Shown here piece by piece: positions 9,358 to 17,403 of a stretch of 64,000 bases of DNA. How positions within the stretch are numbered: position 1 is the stretch's first letter; each line of letters starts with the position of its first letter. Source of the stretch: Agromyces badenianii (GTDB lineage: Bacteria; Actinomycetota; Actinomycetes; Actinomycetales; Microbacteriaceae); contig NZ_CP028913.1 in assembly GCF_003070885.1 (NCBI RefSeq), positions 1,860,001-1,924,000 on the forward strand, written 5' to 3'. Made by a program: the position numbers and the translations under genes. A model generated the notes under the pieces. The model ran no database searches, was not told where the DNA came from, and saw nothing but the letters and a program-made list of their open reading frames with translations.

Positions 9358-9882
9358 CTAGTCGCGGACCTCGTGGATGATGATCACGTCGTCGCCGCCG
9401 TCATCGAAGGGCGGACGACGCAGGCCAAGGTCGGAACGGGGTGGCGGGCCGCTCGACGAAGGCCCCGGCGGCTCGGCGGCGAGTCGTTCGAACTCGGCCA
9501 TCGAGGCCTTCACGCGGTTGGCACCGTCGGTGACGAGCTGCCACACCGCGACCCAGAACGCGGCGATGGCGAGGAGGATCGCGAGCACGCCGAAGAGCGT
9601 CGCGGATGCGCCGTAGAACCCGGTCGCGACGATCGAGAGCTGCCACGCGGTGAGCACTCCGACGTCTACCCACGACAGCGCCCGCTCCTGGCGCACCGTC
9701 GGCCGCACGCCGACCAGGAGTGCAACGACCCCGAGCACGACGAACGCGACGGGCACGACGATCACGAGCCCGAGGGTGCCCCAGCCGCCCCGACCGAAGA
9801 GGGCCCAGCCCACGGCCAGCCAGATCGGCAGCACGACGACCGCGATCATCTGCCATCGGTAGAGTGCGCGCCGCAGGAGCAT
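9358..9882 (-). CDS. Hypothetical four-helix membrane protein
   Basis: 174 residues, not recognised. Four hydrophobic segments are visible: [37 protein letters not shown], a third at [20 protein letters not shown] and a fourth [21 protein letters not shown] cytoplasmic Pro/Gly/Arg-rich tail ends [11 protein letters not shown]. It is divergent from map, with about 80 bp between starts. Likely an integral membrane protein; partner unknown. Confidence 0.65.
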   Translation of the reverse strand: MLLRRALYRWQMIAVVVLPIWLAVGWALFGRGGWGTLGLVIVVPVAFVVLGVVALLVGVRPTVRQERALSWVDVGVLTAWQLSIVATGFYGASATLFGVLAILLAIAAFWVAVWQLVTDGANRVKASMAEFERLAAEPPGPSSSGPPPRSDLGLRRPPFDDGGDDVIIIHEVRD

Positions 9883-9962
9883 GTTCTCAGGGTAATCCGC
9901 CGGGACGGCGAGCGCGCGGGGTGTTCACTCAGGGCGGAGCCGCCAGAATGTACTCGGAGAGG

Positions 9963-10736
9963 ATGAGCGTGATTGAACTTCGGACCCCTGCTGAGATCGA
10001 GGAGATGCGGCCCGCCGGCCGTTTCGTGGCGAGTGTGCTGGAGGCGACCTCGGCCGCCGCTGCCGTCGGCGTGAACCTGCTCGAGCTCGATGCCCTCGCG
10101 CACGAGATGATCCGGAAGGCGGGCGCCGAGAGCTGCTACATCGACTACCACCCGTCGTTCGGGGCGAGCCCGTTCGGCAAGGTCATCTGCACCTCGGTGA
10201 ACGATGCGGTGCTGCACGGACTCCCCCACGACTACCGGCTGCGCGACGGCGACCTGTTGAGCCTCGACTTCGCCGCCTCCGTCAACGGCTGGGTCGCCGA
10301 TTCGGCCGTCTCGATCGTCGTCGGCACCCCGCGCGACGAAGACCTGCGCCTCATCGACACGACCCGTCGCGCGCTCGACGCCGGCATCGCCGCTGCACGG
10401 CCGGGCCAGCGCATCGGCGACATCTCGCGCGCGATCGCGGATGTCGCGAAGGCCGAGGGCTACTCGATCAACACCGACTTCGGCGGCCATGGCGTCGGCC
10501 GCACGATGCACGGCGACCCCCATGTGCCGAACAACGGGCGTCCGGGTCGCGGGCTGCCGTTGAAGCCCGGTCTCGTCATCGCGATCGAACCGTGGTTCCT
10601 CGAGACGACCGATCGCATCTTCACCGATCCCGACGGGTGGACCCTGCGCAGCGCCGACGGCTCGCGCGGCGCGCACTCGGAGCACACGATCGCGGTCACC
10701 GACGGCGACCCGATCGTGTTCACCGCGCGAGGCTGA
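9963..10736 (+). CDS. map: Type I methionine aminopeptidase
   Basis: Removes the initiator Met from nascent proteins. 257 residues. Metal ligands lie in LLSLDFAAS (D), VADSAVS (D), GGHGVGRTMHGDPHVPN (H), the AIEPWF segment (E) and the HSEHTIAV end (E). Two starts compete: ATG 9963 (GGAG only 3 bp away) and GTG 9969 (GGAGAGG 6 bp away). The GTG has the better spacing and would shorten the protein by two residues. No zinc-finger or SH3-binding extension, so the short MetAP-Ia form. Confidence 0.92.
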   Translation: MSVIELRTPAEIEEMRPAGRFVASVLEATSAAAAVGVNLLELDALAHEMIRKAGAESCYIDYHPSFGASPFGKVICTSVNDAVLHGLPHDYRLRDGDLLSLDFAASVNGWVADSAVSIVVGTPRDEDLRLIDTTRRALDAGIAAARPGQRIGDISRAIADVAKAEGYSINTDFGGHGVGRTMHGDPHVPNNGRPGRGLPLKPGLVIAIEPWFLETTDRIFTDPDGWTLRSADGSRGAHSEHTIAVTDGDPIVFTARG

Positions 10737-10787
10737 GCCCGGCGGCGGGCGCCGCGATCGACCCGCTCGGTCGCCGGCGCGCGCCCG

Positions 10788-11138
10788 TCACTGCTCGAGT
10801 TCCACCTCGATCATGCCGCCGACGATGCGGGTGCGGTACGTGCGCAGGGTCAGTGCGGCGTCGGTGAAGCACTCGCCCGTGCCGAGGTCGTACACCTCCT
10901 TGTGCAGGGGCGAGGCGATCGAGGGCCGGTCGCCCCGCGATCCCACGATGCCCCTGGCCATCACCGGTGCGCCCGTGTGCGGGTCGTGGTGGTCGACGGC
11001 GTACACCTCCTGGTCGGCGAGGCGGAACAGGGCGACCTGCCGACGCCCGAGGAGGGCGACCTCGCCCCAGCAGGGTTCGAGTTCCTCGACCTCGCACGCG
11101 CGCACCCAGATGGCGGTCTTCTCGATCGTCAGCGACAT
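10788..11138 (-). CDS. nirD: Nitrite reductase small subunit (NirD, Rieske-fold)
   Basis: 116 residues. Accessory subunit of the cytoplasmic assimilatory NADH nitrite reductase. The Rieske-like fold is recognisable (VYAVDHHDPHTGAPVMARG, GDRPSIASPLHKEVYDL), but the Cys-x-His cluster ligands are absent, as is normal for NirD. Unlike the usual nirB–nirD order, here nirD is divergent from nirB across a 197-bp region with a separate putative nitrogen-control box for each. Confidence 0.92.
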   Translation of the reverse strand: MSLTIEKTAIWVRACEVEELEPCWGEVALLGRRQVALFRLADQEVYAVDHHDPHTGAPVMARGIVGSRGDRPSIASPLHKEVYDLGTGECFTDAALTLRTYRTRIVGGMIEVELEQ

Positions 11139-11162
11139 GCCGTTCCTCTCGTCGATCGTTCG

Positions 11163-11216
11163 ACGGTAGGTTCCGGGTGTTTCCCCTGCGGCATCCGCAT
11201 GTTTCGCGGGCGTGAA
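11163..11216 (-). promoter_or_regulatory. GlnR-type box and −10 element of nirD
   Basis: Minus strand, read toward nirD: TTCAC (11212–11216), n6, GAAAC (11201–11205), 17 bp, GAAAC (11179–11183), 10 bp, TACCGT (11163–11168). The 11-bp half-site and 22-bp repeat spacing match the published layout of actinobacterial GlnR boxes. The TACCGT would be the −10, putting the box in the activator position. Prediction only. Confidence 0.6.
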
Positions 11217-11265
11217 ACCGTCCTCACATCCGTCGGCTCGCCACGTGCGCCGAACGACAGTGGTG

Positions 11266-11308
11266 GTTACCGCGACGAAACGAGGCGGAAACGGGCCGGT
11301 CGTACGCT
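11266..11308 (+). promoter_or_regulatory. GlnR-type box and −10 element of nirB
   Basis: GTTAC (11266–11270), n6, GAAAC (11277–11281), n6, GAAAC (11288–11292), then exactly 10 bp to TACGCT (11303–11308), the likely −10. The start codon follows 27 bp later after a CCGGAGG ribosome site. Same GAAAC-to-−10 spacing as in the other three promoters of this island. Confidence 0.6.
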
Positions 11309-11335
11309 CGCCTCATTCGAGCCCCGGAGGCAGCC

Positions 11336-13948
11336 ATGACCGAGAGCATCAACGCCCGGGCCGGCGTGCGCGACATCGTCATCGTCGGCGGCGGTCCCGC
11401 GGCGCACCGACTCGCCGACAGCCTGCACTCCCGCGACATCGAACACGCGCTGCGCGTCACCGTGGTCGGCGAAGAGGCCCACGAGCCCTACGACCGCGTC
11501 GCCCTCAGCACGAGACTGGCGGATGCCGCGGCCGACCTCACCCTGCAGCCCTCGTCGATGTGGGACGACGGACACATCCGTCTCGTCACAGGAGAGCGCG
11601 TCGTGGCGATCGACGTCGCGACACGCACCGCGACGACCTCGGGCGGGCTCGCGCTGCACTGGGACGAACTCGTGCTCGCCACCGGGTCGAGCGCACCGGT
11701 CCCCGACATTCCGGGCCGGGCCCACGCCCGGGTCTACCGCACGATCGACGATGTCGACGCCCTGGTCGCCGAGGCCCGTGAGCTCGCCGAGCGGCACGGC
11801 CGCCCGGCGCAGGTCGTGGTCGCGGGCGGGGGGCTGCTCGGCCTCGAGGCCGCCGGCGGCGTGGCCGGGCTCGGCGCCGACACCGCGGTCGTGCACTCCG
11901 GCGGCTGGCTCATGTCGGCGCAGCTCGACGAGGGAGCGGGCCGCGCTCTCGGTCGCATCATCGCCGGGCAGGGCATCGGACTGCACCTGGGTACCCGGCC
12001 GGCGGCGGTGCTCGCCGAGCGGGGCATCGTCACCGGCGTCGAGCTCACGAACGGCCGGCGCATCGACGCCGACCTCGTGGTGTTCGCGATCGGCATCAGC
12101 CCGCGTGACGAGCTCGCCCGCGACCTCGGGCTCGAGCTCGGTCCGCGGGGCGGCGTCGCGATCAGCACGGCCTGCGCGACATCCGCACCGCACATCTGGG
12201 CGATCGGAGAAGTCGCGAGCTTCGATGGTCGGTGCACCGGGCTCGTCGCCCCGGCGAACGCCATGGCCGAGGTCGTCGCCGACCGGTTGCTGGGTGGTGC
12301 GGCGGAGTTCACGAGCGTCGACGACGCCACGAAGCTGAAACTCTCCGGCGTCGATGTCGCGAGCTTCGGTGATGCCCTCGCGCGCACCGAGCAGGCGCTC
12401 GAGATCGTGTACGCGGATCCGGCGCGCGGCCTCTACCAGAAGCTCGTGATGACCGATGATGCGAAGACCCTCCTCGGCGGCATCTTCGTCGGCGACGCCG
12501 CGCCGTACGCCTCGCTTCGCCCGCTGCTCGGAACGCAGCTGTCGAGCGAGCCGGCCGCCTACCTCTCGGCTTCGGGCATGGAGGCGCCGGCTGGAGACGA
12601 GCTGCCTGCCGCCGCTCTCGTCTGCGCGTGCAACAACGTCAGCGCCGGGACCATCCGAGAGGCGATCGCCGGAGCCCACACCGACCATGCGGAGGGGTGC
12701 ACGGAACTCGGCGCGCTGAAGGGCTGCACCCGGGCCGGCACCCAGTGCGGCTCGTGCGTGCCGCTCGTCAAGAAGCTGCTCGAATCGGAGCTGACGAAGG
12801 CCGGCATCACCCCGTCGCGGGCGCTGTGCGAGCACTTCGAGCTCTCGCGCCAGGAGTTGTTCGAATCGGTGCGCGTGCTCGGGCTCTCCTCCTTCGATGA
12901 GATCATCGCCCGCCTCGGCACCGGCCGCGGCTGCGACGTCTGCAAGCCGGTCATCGGCTCGATCCTCGCGACGCAGCACGGCTCGTACATCCTCGACGGC
13001 GGACGAGGCGGCCTGCAGGACACCAACGACCGGGCCATGGCGAACATGCAGAAGGACGGCACCTACTCGGTCGTCCCCCGCATCCCCGCCGGCGAGATCA
13101 CCCCGGCGAAGCTCGCGGTGATCGCCCGGGTCGCGATGGACTTCGGCCTCTACACGAAGATCACCGGCGGCCAGCGCATCGACCTGTTCGGGGCCCGGCT
13201 CGACCAGCTGCCCGAGATCTGGAGGCAGCTGGTCGACGCCGGTTTCGAGTCGGGACAGGCGTACGGCAAGGCGCTGCGCAACGTGAAGAGCTGCGTCGGG
13301 TCGACCTGGTGCCGGTACGGCGTGCAGGACTCGGTGGCGATGGCGGTGCAGCTCGAGCTCCGCTACCGCGGGCTCCGCTCGCCGCACAAGCTGAAGTTCG
13401 GAGTCTCCGGGTGCGCCCGGGAGTGCGCGGAAGCCCGCGCGAAGGATGTCGGCGTGATCGCCACCGACCAGGGCTGGAACATGTACGTCGGCGGCAACGG
13501 CGGCTTCCAGCCGGCGCATGCGCAGCTGCTCGCCGGCGACCTCGACGACGAGACGCTGCTGCGCTACATCGACCGCTACATCATGTACTACGTGCGCACC
13601 GCCGATCGTCTGCAGCGCACGGCGCGCTGGATCGAAGACCTCGAGGGCGGTCTCGACCACGTGCGCGACGTCGTCGTGCACGACTCGCTCGGGCTCGCCG
13701 ACGAGCTCGAGCAGGCCATGGCTGCACACGTCGACACCTACGAGGACGAATGGGCCGCGACGCTGGCCGATCCAGATCGGCTCCGACGCTTCCGCTCCTT
13801 CGTGAACGCGCCGGACACGGCCGACCCCTCGATCGCCCGCGTGCCGGAGCGCGAGCAGTTCCGACCCGCCACCGCCGAAGAGCGCGAACGCGGCGAGGCC
13901 GTGCTCGTCGCCGGCCCCACCATCCCGGTGCGCGGAGCCGAGGCATGA
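11336..13948 (+). CDS. nirB: NADH nitrite reductase large subunit
   Basis: Reduces nitrite to ammonium in the cytoplasm with NAD(P)H, FAD, Fe-S and siroheme. 870 residues. Domains: FAD/NAD(P) reductase ~1–300 (IVIVGGGPAAHRLAD; VVVAGGGLLGLEAAG), BFD-type [2Fe-2S] domain from ~430 (CACNNVSAGTIREA ... AGTQCGSC), a second Cys pair ~515 (GRGCDVCKP), then ferredoxin-like and siroheme/[4Fe-4S] domains with ligands Cys653, Cys659, Cys693 and Cys697 (KSCVGSTWCRYG; GVSGCARECAEA). Starts at ATG after CCGGAGG; overlaps cobA by 4 bp. Confidence 0.96.
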   Translation: MTESINARAGVRDIVIVGGGPAAHRLADSLHSRDIEHALRVTVVGEEAHEPYDRVALSTRLADAAADLTLQPSSMWDDGHIRLVTGERVVAIDVATRTATTSGGLALHWDELVLATGSSAPVPDIPGRAHARVYRTIDDVDALVAEARELAERHGRPAQVVVAGGGLLGLEAAGGVAGLGADTAVVHSGGWLMSAQLDEGAGRALGRIIAGQGIGLHLGTRPAAVLAERGIVTGVELTNGRRIDADLVVFAIGISPRDELARDLGLELGPRGGVAISTACATSAPHIWAIGEVASFDGRCTGLVAPANAMAEVVADRLLGGAAEFTSVDDATKLKLSGVDVASFGDALARTEQALEIVYADPARGLYQKLVMTDDAKTLLGGIFVGDAAPYASLRPLLGTQLSSEPAAYLSASGMEAPAGDELPAAALVCACNNVSAGTIREAIAGAHTDHAEGCTELGALKGCTRAGTQCGSCVPLVKKLLESELTKAGITPSRALCEHFELSRQELFESVRVLGLSSFDEIIARLGTGRGCDVCKPVIGSILATQHGSYILDGGRGGLQDTNDRAMANMQKDGTYSVVPRIPAGEITPAKLAVIARVAMDFGLYTKITGGQRIDLFGARLDQLPEIWRQLVDAGFESGQAYGKALRNVKSCVGSTWCRYGVQDSVAMAVQLELRYRGLRSPHKLKFGVSGCARECAEARAKDVGVIATDQGWNMYVGGNGGFQPAHAQLLAGDLDDETLLRYIDRYIMYYVRTADRLQRTARWIEDLEGGLDHVRDVVVHDSLGLADELEQAMAAHVDTYEDEWAATLADPDRLRRFRSFVNAPDTADPSIARVPEREQFRPATAEERERGEAVLVAGPTIPVRGAEA

Positions 13949-14721
13949 CCGGCCGCGTCACCCTCATCGGCGGCGGGCCCGGCCGGGAGGACCTGCTGAC
14001 CCTCGCCGCGGCACGTGCCCTCGCCGATGCCGAGGTCGTGCTCTACGACCGGCTCGCTCCCCACGAGCGGCTGCACGAACTCGCTCCGGGTGCGGAGCTC
14101 GTCGACGTCGGCAAGCGCCCGGGCCACCATGCCGTGCCGCAGTCCGAGATCGAGGCCCTCCTCGTCGCGCACGCGCTGGCCGGCCGTCGGGTCGTGCGCT
14201 TGAAGGGCGGCGACCCATATGTGCTCGGGCGCGGGAGCGAGGAGCTGCTCGCCTGCCACGCCGCAGGGGTGCAGGTCGAGGTGATCCCCGGCGTCACGAG
14301 CGCCGTCGCCGTGCCCGGGGCCGCCGGGATCCCGCTCACCCACCGCGGGATCAGCCACCTCTTCACGGTCGTCTCGGGCCATGCACCGCTGACCGACGCC
14401 GAGCTGGGTCATCTCGCGGGCCTCGGCGGCACGATCGTCGTGCTGATGGGGGTGGGCTCGCTGCCGTCGTTGACGGCGGGCCTCGCCCGTCACGGCATGG
14501 CCGCCCGGATGCCCGTCGCGATCATCGAACGCGGGTTCCGAGCCGACCAGCGCACGACGATCGGCGACCTGACCGACATCGTGATCGCCGCGGGCCGGGC
14601 GCAGGTCGCCTCCCCCGCCGTCGTGGTGATCGGCGAGGTCGTTCGCCTCGCCCATGACGGCAACGCGAGCGCCGCCGAGCTCATGGAGCGCGCAGCCGGA
14701 TTCGCGGTGGTCACCCCGTGA
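13945..14721 (+). CDS. cobA: Uroporphyrinogen-III C-methyltransferase (SUMT)
   Basis: Makes precorrin-2 from uroporphyrinogen III with two SAM-dependent methylations, the first step to the siroheme used by NirB. 258 residues. Signature blocks: VTLIGGGPGREDLLTLAA, DAEVVLYDRL, VRLKGGDPYVLGRGSEE and the VIPGVTSAVAVPGAAGIPLTHRG stretch. No fused CysG dehydrogenase or chelatase domain; a CbiX-type chelatase is encoded at 23.2–24.0 kb. It overlaps nirB and nnaR by 4 bp each, so the three are co-translated. Confidence 0.94.
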   Translation: MTGRVTLIGGGPGREDLLTLAAARALADAEVVLYDRLAPHERLHELAPGAELVDVGKRPGHHAVPQSEIEALLVAHALAGRRVVRLKGGDPYVLGRGSEELLACHAAGVQVEVIPGVTSAVAVPGAAGIPLTHRGISHLFTVVSGHAPLTDAELGHLAGLGGTIVVLMGVGSLPSLTAGLARHGMAARMPVAIIERGFRADQRTTIGDLTDIVIAAGRAQVASPAVVVIGEVVRLAHDGNASAAELMERAAGFAVVTP

Positions 14722-15848
14722 CGGAGCTCGTCGAGTTCCCGCCGGGGTTCCGACCCGACCAGCTCGAGGGCTTCCGCATCGGCGTGACGAGCGATCGGCG
14801 CTCCGCCGACCTCATCGACGCCCTGGCGCGCCGCGGCGCGCAGGTGCTGCACGCGCCGACGTTGCGCATGGCGAACGCCGTCTCCGACGACCCGGTCATC
14901 GCCGACACGCGTGCGGTCATCGAGGCCCGACCGGATGTGCTCCTCGCGACCACCGCCTACGGGGTGCGCCGCTGGTTCGAGGTCGCGGATGCCGCGGGGC
15001 TCGGCGAAGACCTCATCGACGCACTCTCCGAGACGGCGATCCTCGTGCGCGGGCCGAAGGCCCGCGGGGGCATCCGTGCCGCCGGCCTGAACGACGCCGG
15101 CATGAGCGCCCAGGAGACCACCGAGTCCCTCATCGACGAGGTGCTCGCGACGAAGCCGCCGGGGCTCACGGTCGCCGTGCAGCTGCACGGATTCCTGAAC
15201 CCATCGCAGCTCGACCGCCTGCGCGAGGCCCATGACCGCGTGCTGACCGTCGAGCCGTACCGCTGGACCGAGCCCGACGAGACCGATGAGCGGGTCGATC
15301 GACTCATCGAAGCGGCGTGCACCGGCGGGCTCGACTGCATCACCTTCACGAGTGCCCCAGCGGTGCACGCGCTCTTCGCCGCCGCCGAGGTGCGCGGTCG
15401 TCACGACGACCTCGTCGACGCGATGTGCGGGCCGGTCGTGGCCGCAGCGGTCGGCCCGGTGACCGCCGCGCCCCTCATCGCCGCCGGCATCGTCCCGATC
15501 CAGCCCGAACGGTTCCGCATGGGAGCCCTCATCCGGCTCGTCTGCGAGCATCTCGAGTCGGCGCGAGTGCTGCGCCTCGACACCCGGCACGGCCCGCTCG
15601 AACTCCGCGGCGCCGTGGTCGACGTCGACGACCGCCGCGTCGCGCTCGCCCCGGTCGCGCTCATGATCCTGCGTGCCCTCGTGCTCGCGCGCGGCTCGGT
15701 CGTCGCCCGGGAACGGCTCACTTCGGCGCTGCCGGGCACGAACGACGAACACGCGCTCGAGGTCGCCCTCAGCAGGCTCCGCCAGACGATCGGCGTGCCG
15801 GGACTCATCGCGACGGTCGTCAAGCGCGGATACCGGCTCGATGTCTGA
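14718..15848 (+). CDS. nnaR: NnaR-type regulator: HemD-like domain fused to winged-helix DNA-binding domain
   Basis: 376 residues, GTG start overlapping cobA (GTGA). Residues ~18–265 resemble uroporphyrinogen-III synthase (GFRIGVTSDRRSADLIDALARRGA; ITFTSAPAVHALF; CGPVVAAAVGPVTAAPLIAAG). Residues ~285–376 are an OmpR-like winged helix (LAPVALMILRALVLARGSVV; LEVALSRLRQTIG; VVKRGYRLDV). This architecture is the actinobacterial nitrate/nitrite assimilation regulator NnaR, which in Streptomyces and Mycobacterium works with GlnR on nar/nas/nir genes. No receiver domain. Whether the HemD part is catalytic or a sensor is unknown. Symbol assigned by architecture and context. Confidence 0.82.
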   Translation: MTELVEFPPGFRPDQLEGFRIGVTSDRRSADLIDALARRGAQVLHAPTLRMANAVSDDPVIADTRAVIEARPDVLLATTAYGVRRWFEVADAAGLGEDLIDALSETAILVRGPKARGGIRAAGLNDAGMSAQETTESLIDEVLATKPPGLTVAVQLHGFLNPSQLDRLREAHDRVLTVEPYRWTEPDETDERVDRLIEAACTGGLDCITFTSAPAVHALFAAAEVRGRHDDLVDAMCGPVVAAAVGPVTAAPLIAAGIVPIQPERFRMGALIRLVCEHLESARVLRLDTRHGPLELRGAVVDVDDRRVALAPVALMILRALVLARGSVVARERLTSALPGTNDEHALEVALSRLRQTIGVPGLIATVVKRGYRLDV

Positions 15849-15899
15849 CGACGACCTCACACGCTCCGTGCACTCGGGTGAGCAGCTCGAGACGCAGGG

Positions 15900-15942
15900 T
15901 TTACCACCGGCACCTTCCGCGGAAACACGCCGCGAATAGCGT
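15900..15942 (+). promoter_or_regulatory. Nitrogen-control-type element and −10 of narK
   Basis: TTTAC (15900–15904) and GAAAC (15922–15926) are 22 bp apart, and GAAAC is followed after exactly 10 bp by TAGCGT (15937–15942), the likely −10. The intermediate half-sites are poor, so this is a weaker GlnR-box match than at nirD or cbiX, but the GAAAC-n10-TAGCGT core is identical to the cbiX promoter. Confidence 0.5.
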
Positions 15943-15988
15943 CGGGCACACCAGCTCGACCCATGACCGACATCCCCCGGAGGCACCG

Positions 15989-17392
15989 ATGACCGACACC
16001 GTGAACGCCGCTCCCCCGCACGTCGCCGCACCGCCGGCTCCCGAGACAATCGCGCCGGCCCTCGCCACTCGGCCCGGGCGCTGGATCGATCATTGGAACC
16101 CCGAAGACGAGGCGCAGTGGCAGACCGCCGGGCGGGCGATCGCCCGCCGGAACCTCCGCTGGTCGATCTTCGCAGAGTTCCTCGGCTTCGTCGTCTGGCA
16201 GCTCTGGTCGATCGTCGCGGTGAACCTGCCCGCCGCGGGCTTCGAACTCGGCACCGGCGAGATCTTCTGGCTCATCTCGATCCCGAGCCTCGTGGGCGCG
16301 ACGCTCCGCATCCCGTACTCGTTCCTGGTGCCGAAGTTCGGCGGCCGCAACTGGACCATCATCTCCGCGGGACTGCTCCTCGTGCCGGCGGTGCTGCTCG
16401 CGGTCGTGGTCGGCAACCCCGACACGCCGTTCGGCGTCCTCCTCCTCGTGGCCGCGCTCGCGGGCTTCGGCGGCGGCAACTTCGCCAGCTCGATGTCGAA
16501 CATCACGTTCTTCTACCCGCAGCGCGAGAAGGGCTGGGCGCTCGGCCTCAATGCGGCCGGCGGCAACCTCGGAGCATCCGTCGCCCAGTTCGTCGTGCCG
16601 ATCGTCATCACCATCGGTGCCGGCGCCACCCTGAACCTTCCGCTCGCCGGGTGGATCTGGGTGCCGTTCATCCTGCTCGCGATGATCGGCGCGTACCGCT
16701 CCATGGACAACCTCTCGAGTGCGAAAGCCGACTTCGCTGGCTCCGCCGCGGCGTTGCGCGAGCCGCACATGTGGGTGCTCGCAGTGCTCTACATCGGCAC
16801 GTTCGGCTCGTTCATCGGCTTCGCGAGCGTGTTCCCGAAGCTCATCGCCGACCAGTTCCCCGAGTTCTCGGCCATCGCGATCGGCGGCGCATCGATCTCG
16901 CTCGCGTTCCTCGGCGCACTCGTCGGCTCCCTCGCCCGGCCCTACGGCGGCCGGCTGTCCGACCGGTTCGGCGGGGCGCGCATCACGATGCTCGCGTTCG
17001 CCGCGATGGGCACGATCACCGTCGGAGTGCTGCTCACCCTGCCGCTCGGCAACTTCTGGCTCTTCCTCGGATGCTTCCTCCTGCTGTTCGCCGCGGCCGG
17101 CATCGGCAACGGTTCGACCTACCGCATGGTTCCCGTCGTCTTCGCGGTGCGTGCCGGAGCAGGCGCCGGCGACGTCTCGACCCAGCGAAAGGCCGCCGCA
17201 GCGCTCGGGCTCATTTCGGCGATCGGCGCATACGGCGGGTTCCTCATCCCCCAGGTGCTGAACCTCAGCTACCAGACGACCGGCGGCTACGCCGGCGCCT
17301 TCCTCGGCTTCGTCGCCGGCTACGCCGCGCTCCTCCTGCTCACCTACGCCGTGTACGTGCGCTCCGGCCGCCTGCGCGAGCACAAGATCTGA
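15989..17392 (+). CDS. narK: Nitrate/nitrite MFS transporter
   Basis: 467 residues, about 12 membrane helices; imports nitrate (and may exchange nitrite). Start ATG has CCGGAGG 6 bp upstream. Family features include the MFS nitrate/nitrite porter stretches FGGGNFASSMSNITFFYP and NAAGGNLGASVAQF and the GTFGSFIGFASVFPKLI segment. It heads narK–nasC–nasB with an 11-bp gap to nasC. A much longer upstream reading frame in the same phase overlaps nnaR out of frame and is not part of the gene. Confidence 0.93.
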   Translation: MTDTVNAAPPHVAAPPAPETIAPALATRPGRWIDHWNPEDEAQWQTAGRAIARRNLRWSIFAEFLGFVVWQLWSIVAVNLPAAGFELGTGEIFWLISIPSLVGATLRIPYSFLVPKFGGRNWTIISAGLLLVPAVLLAVVVGNPDTPFGVLLLVAALAGFGGGNFASSMSNITFFYPQREKGWALGLNAAGGNLGASVAQFVVPIVITIGAGATLNLPLAGWIWVPFILLAMIGAYRSMDNLSSAKADFAGSAAALREPHMWVLAVLYIGTFGSFIGFASVFPKLIADQFPEFSAIAIGGASISLAFLGALVGSLARPYGGRLSDRFGGARITMLAFAAMGTITVGVLLTLPLGNFWLFLGCFLLLFAAAGIGNGSTYRMVPVVFAVRAGAGAGDVSTQRKAAAALGLISAIGAYGGFLIPQVLNLSYQTTGGYAGAFLGFVAGYAALLLLTYAVYVRSGRLREHKI

Positions 17393-17403
17393 ATCGAGAC
17401 CGG

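Noticed and set aside
11267..13729. An 820-codon open frame antisense to nirB, and an 855-codon frame antisense to smc (36357–38924)
   Set aside because: Both are low-complexity Arg/Gly/Glu/Leu-rich mirror readings of GC-rich genes with clear homology on the other strand. They have no domain-like motifs; long antisense frames are expected at this GC content.
16093..17403. Large N-terminal extension of the nitrate reductase frame through narK
   Set aside because: It is out of frame with narK and Arg/Pro-rich. The Fe-S motif HCPYCALQC lies right after the ATG at 17404, so the gene starts there.
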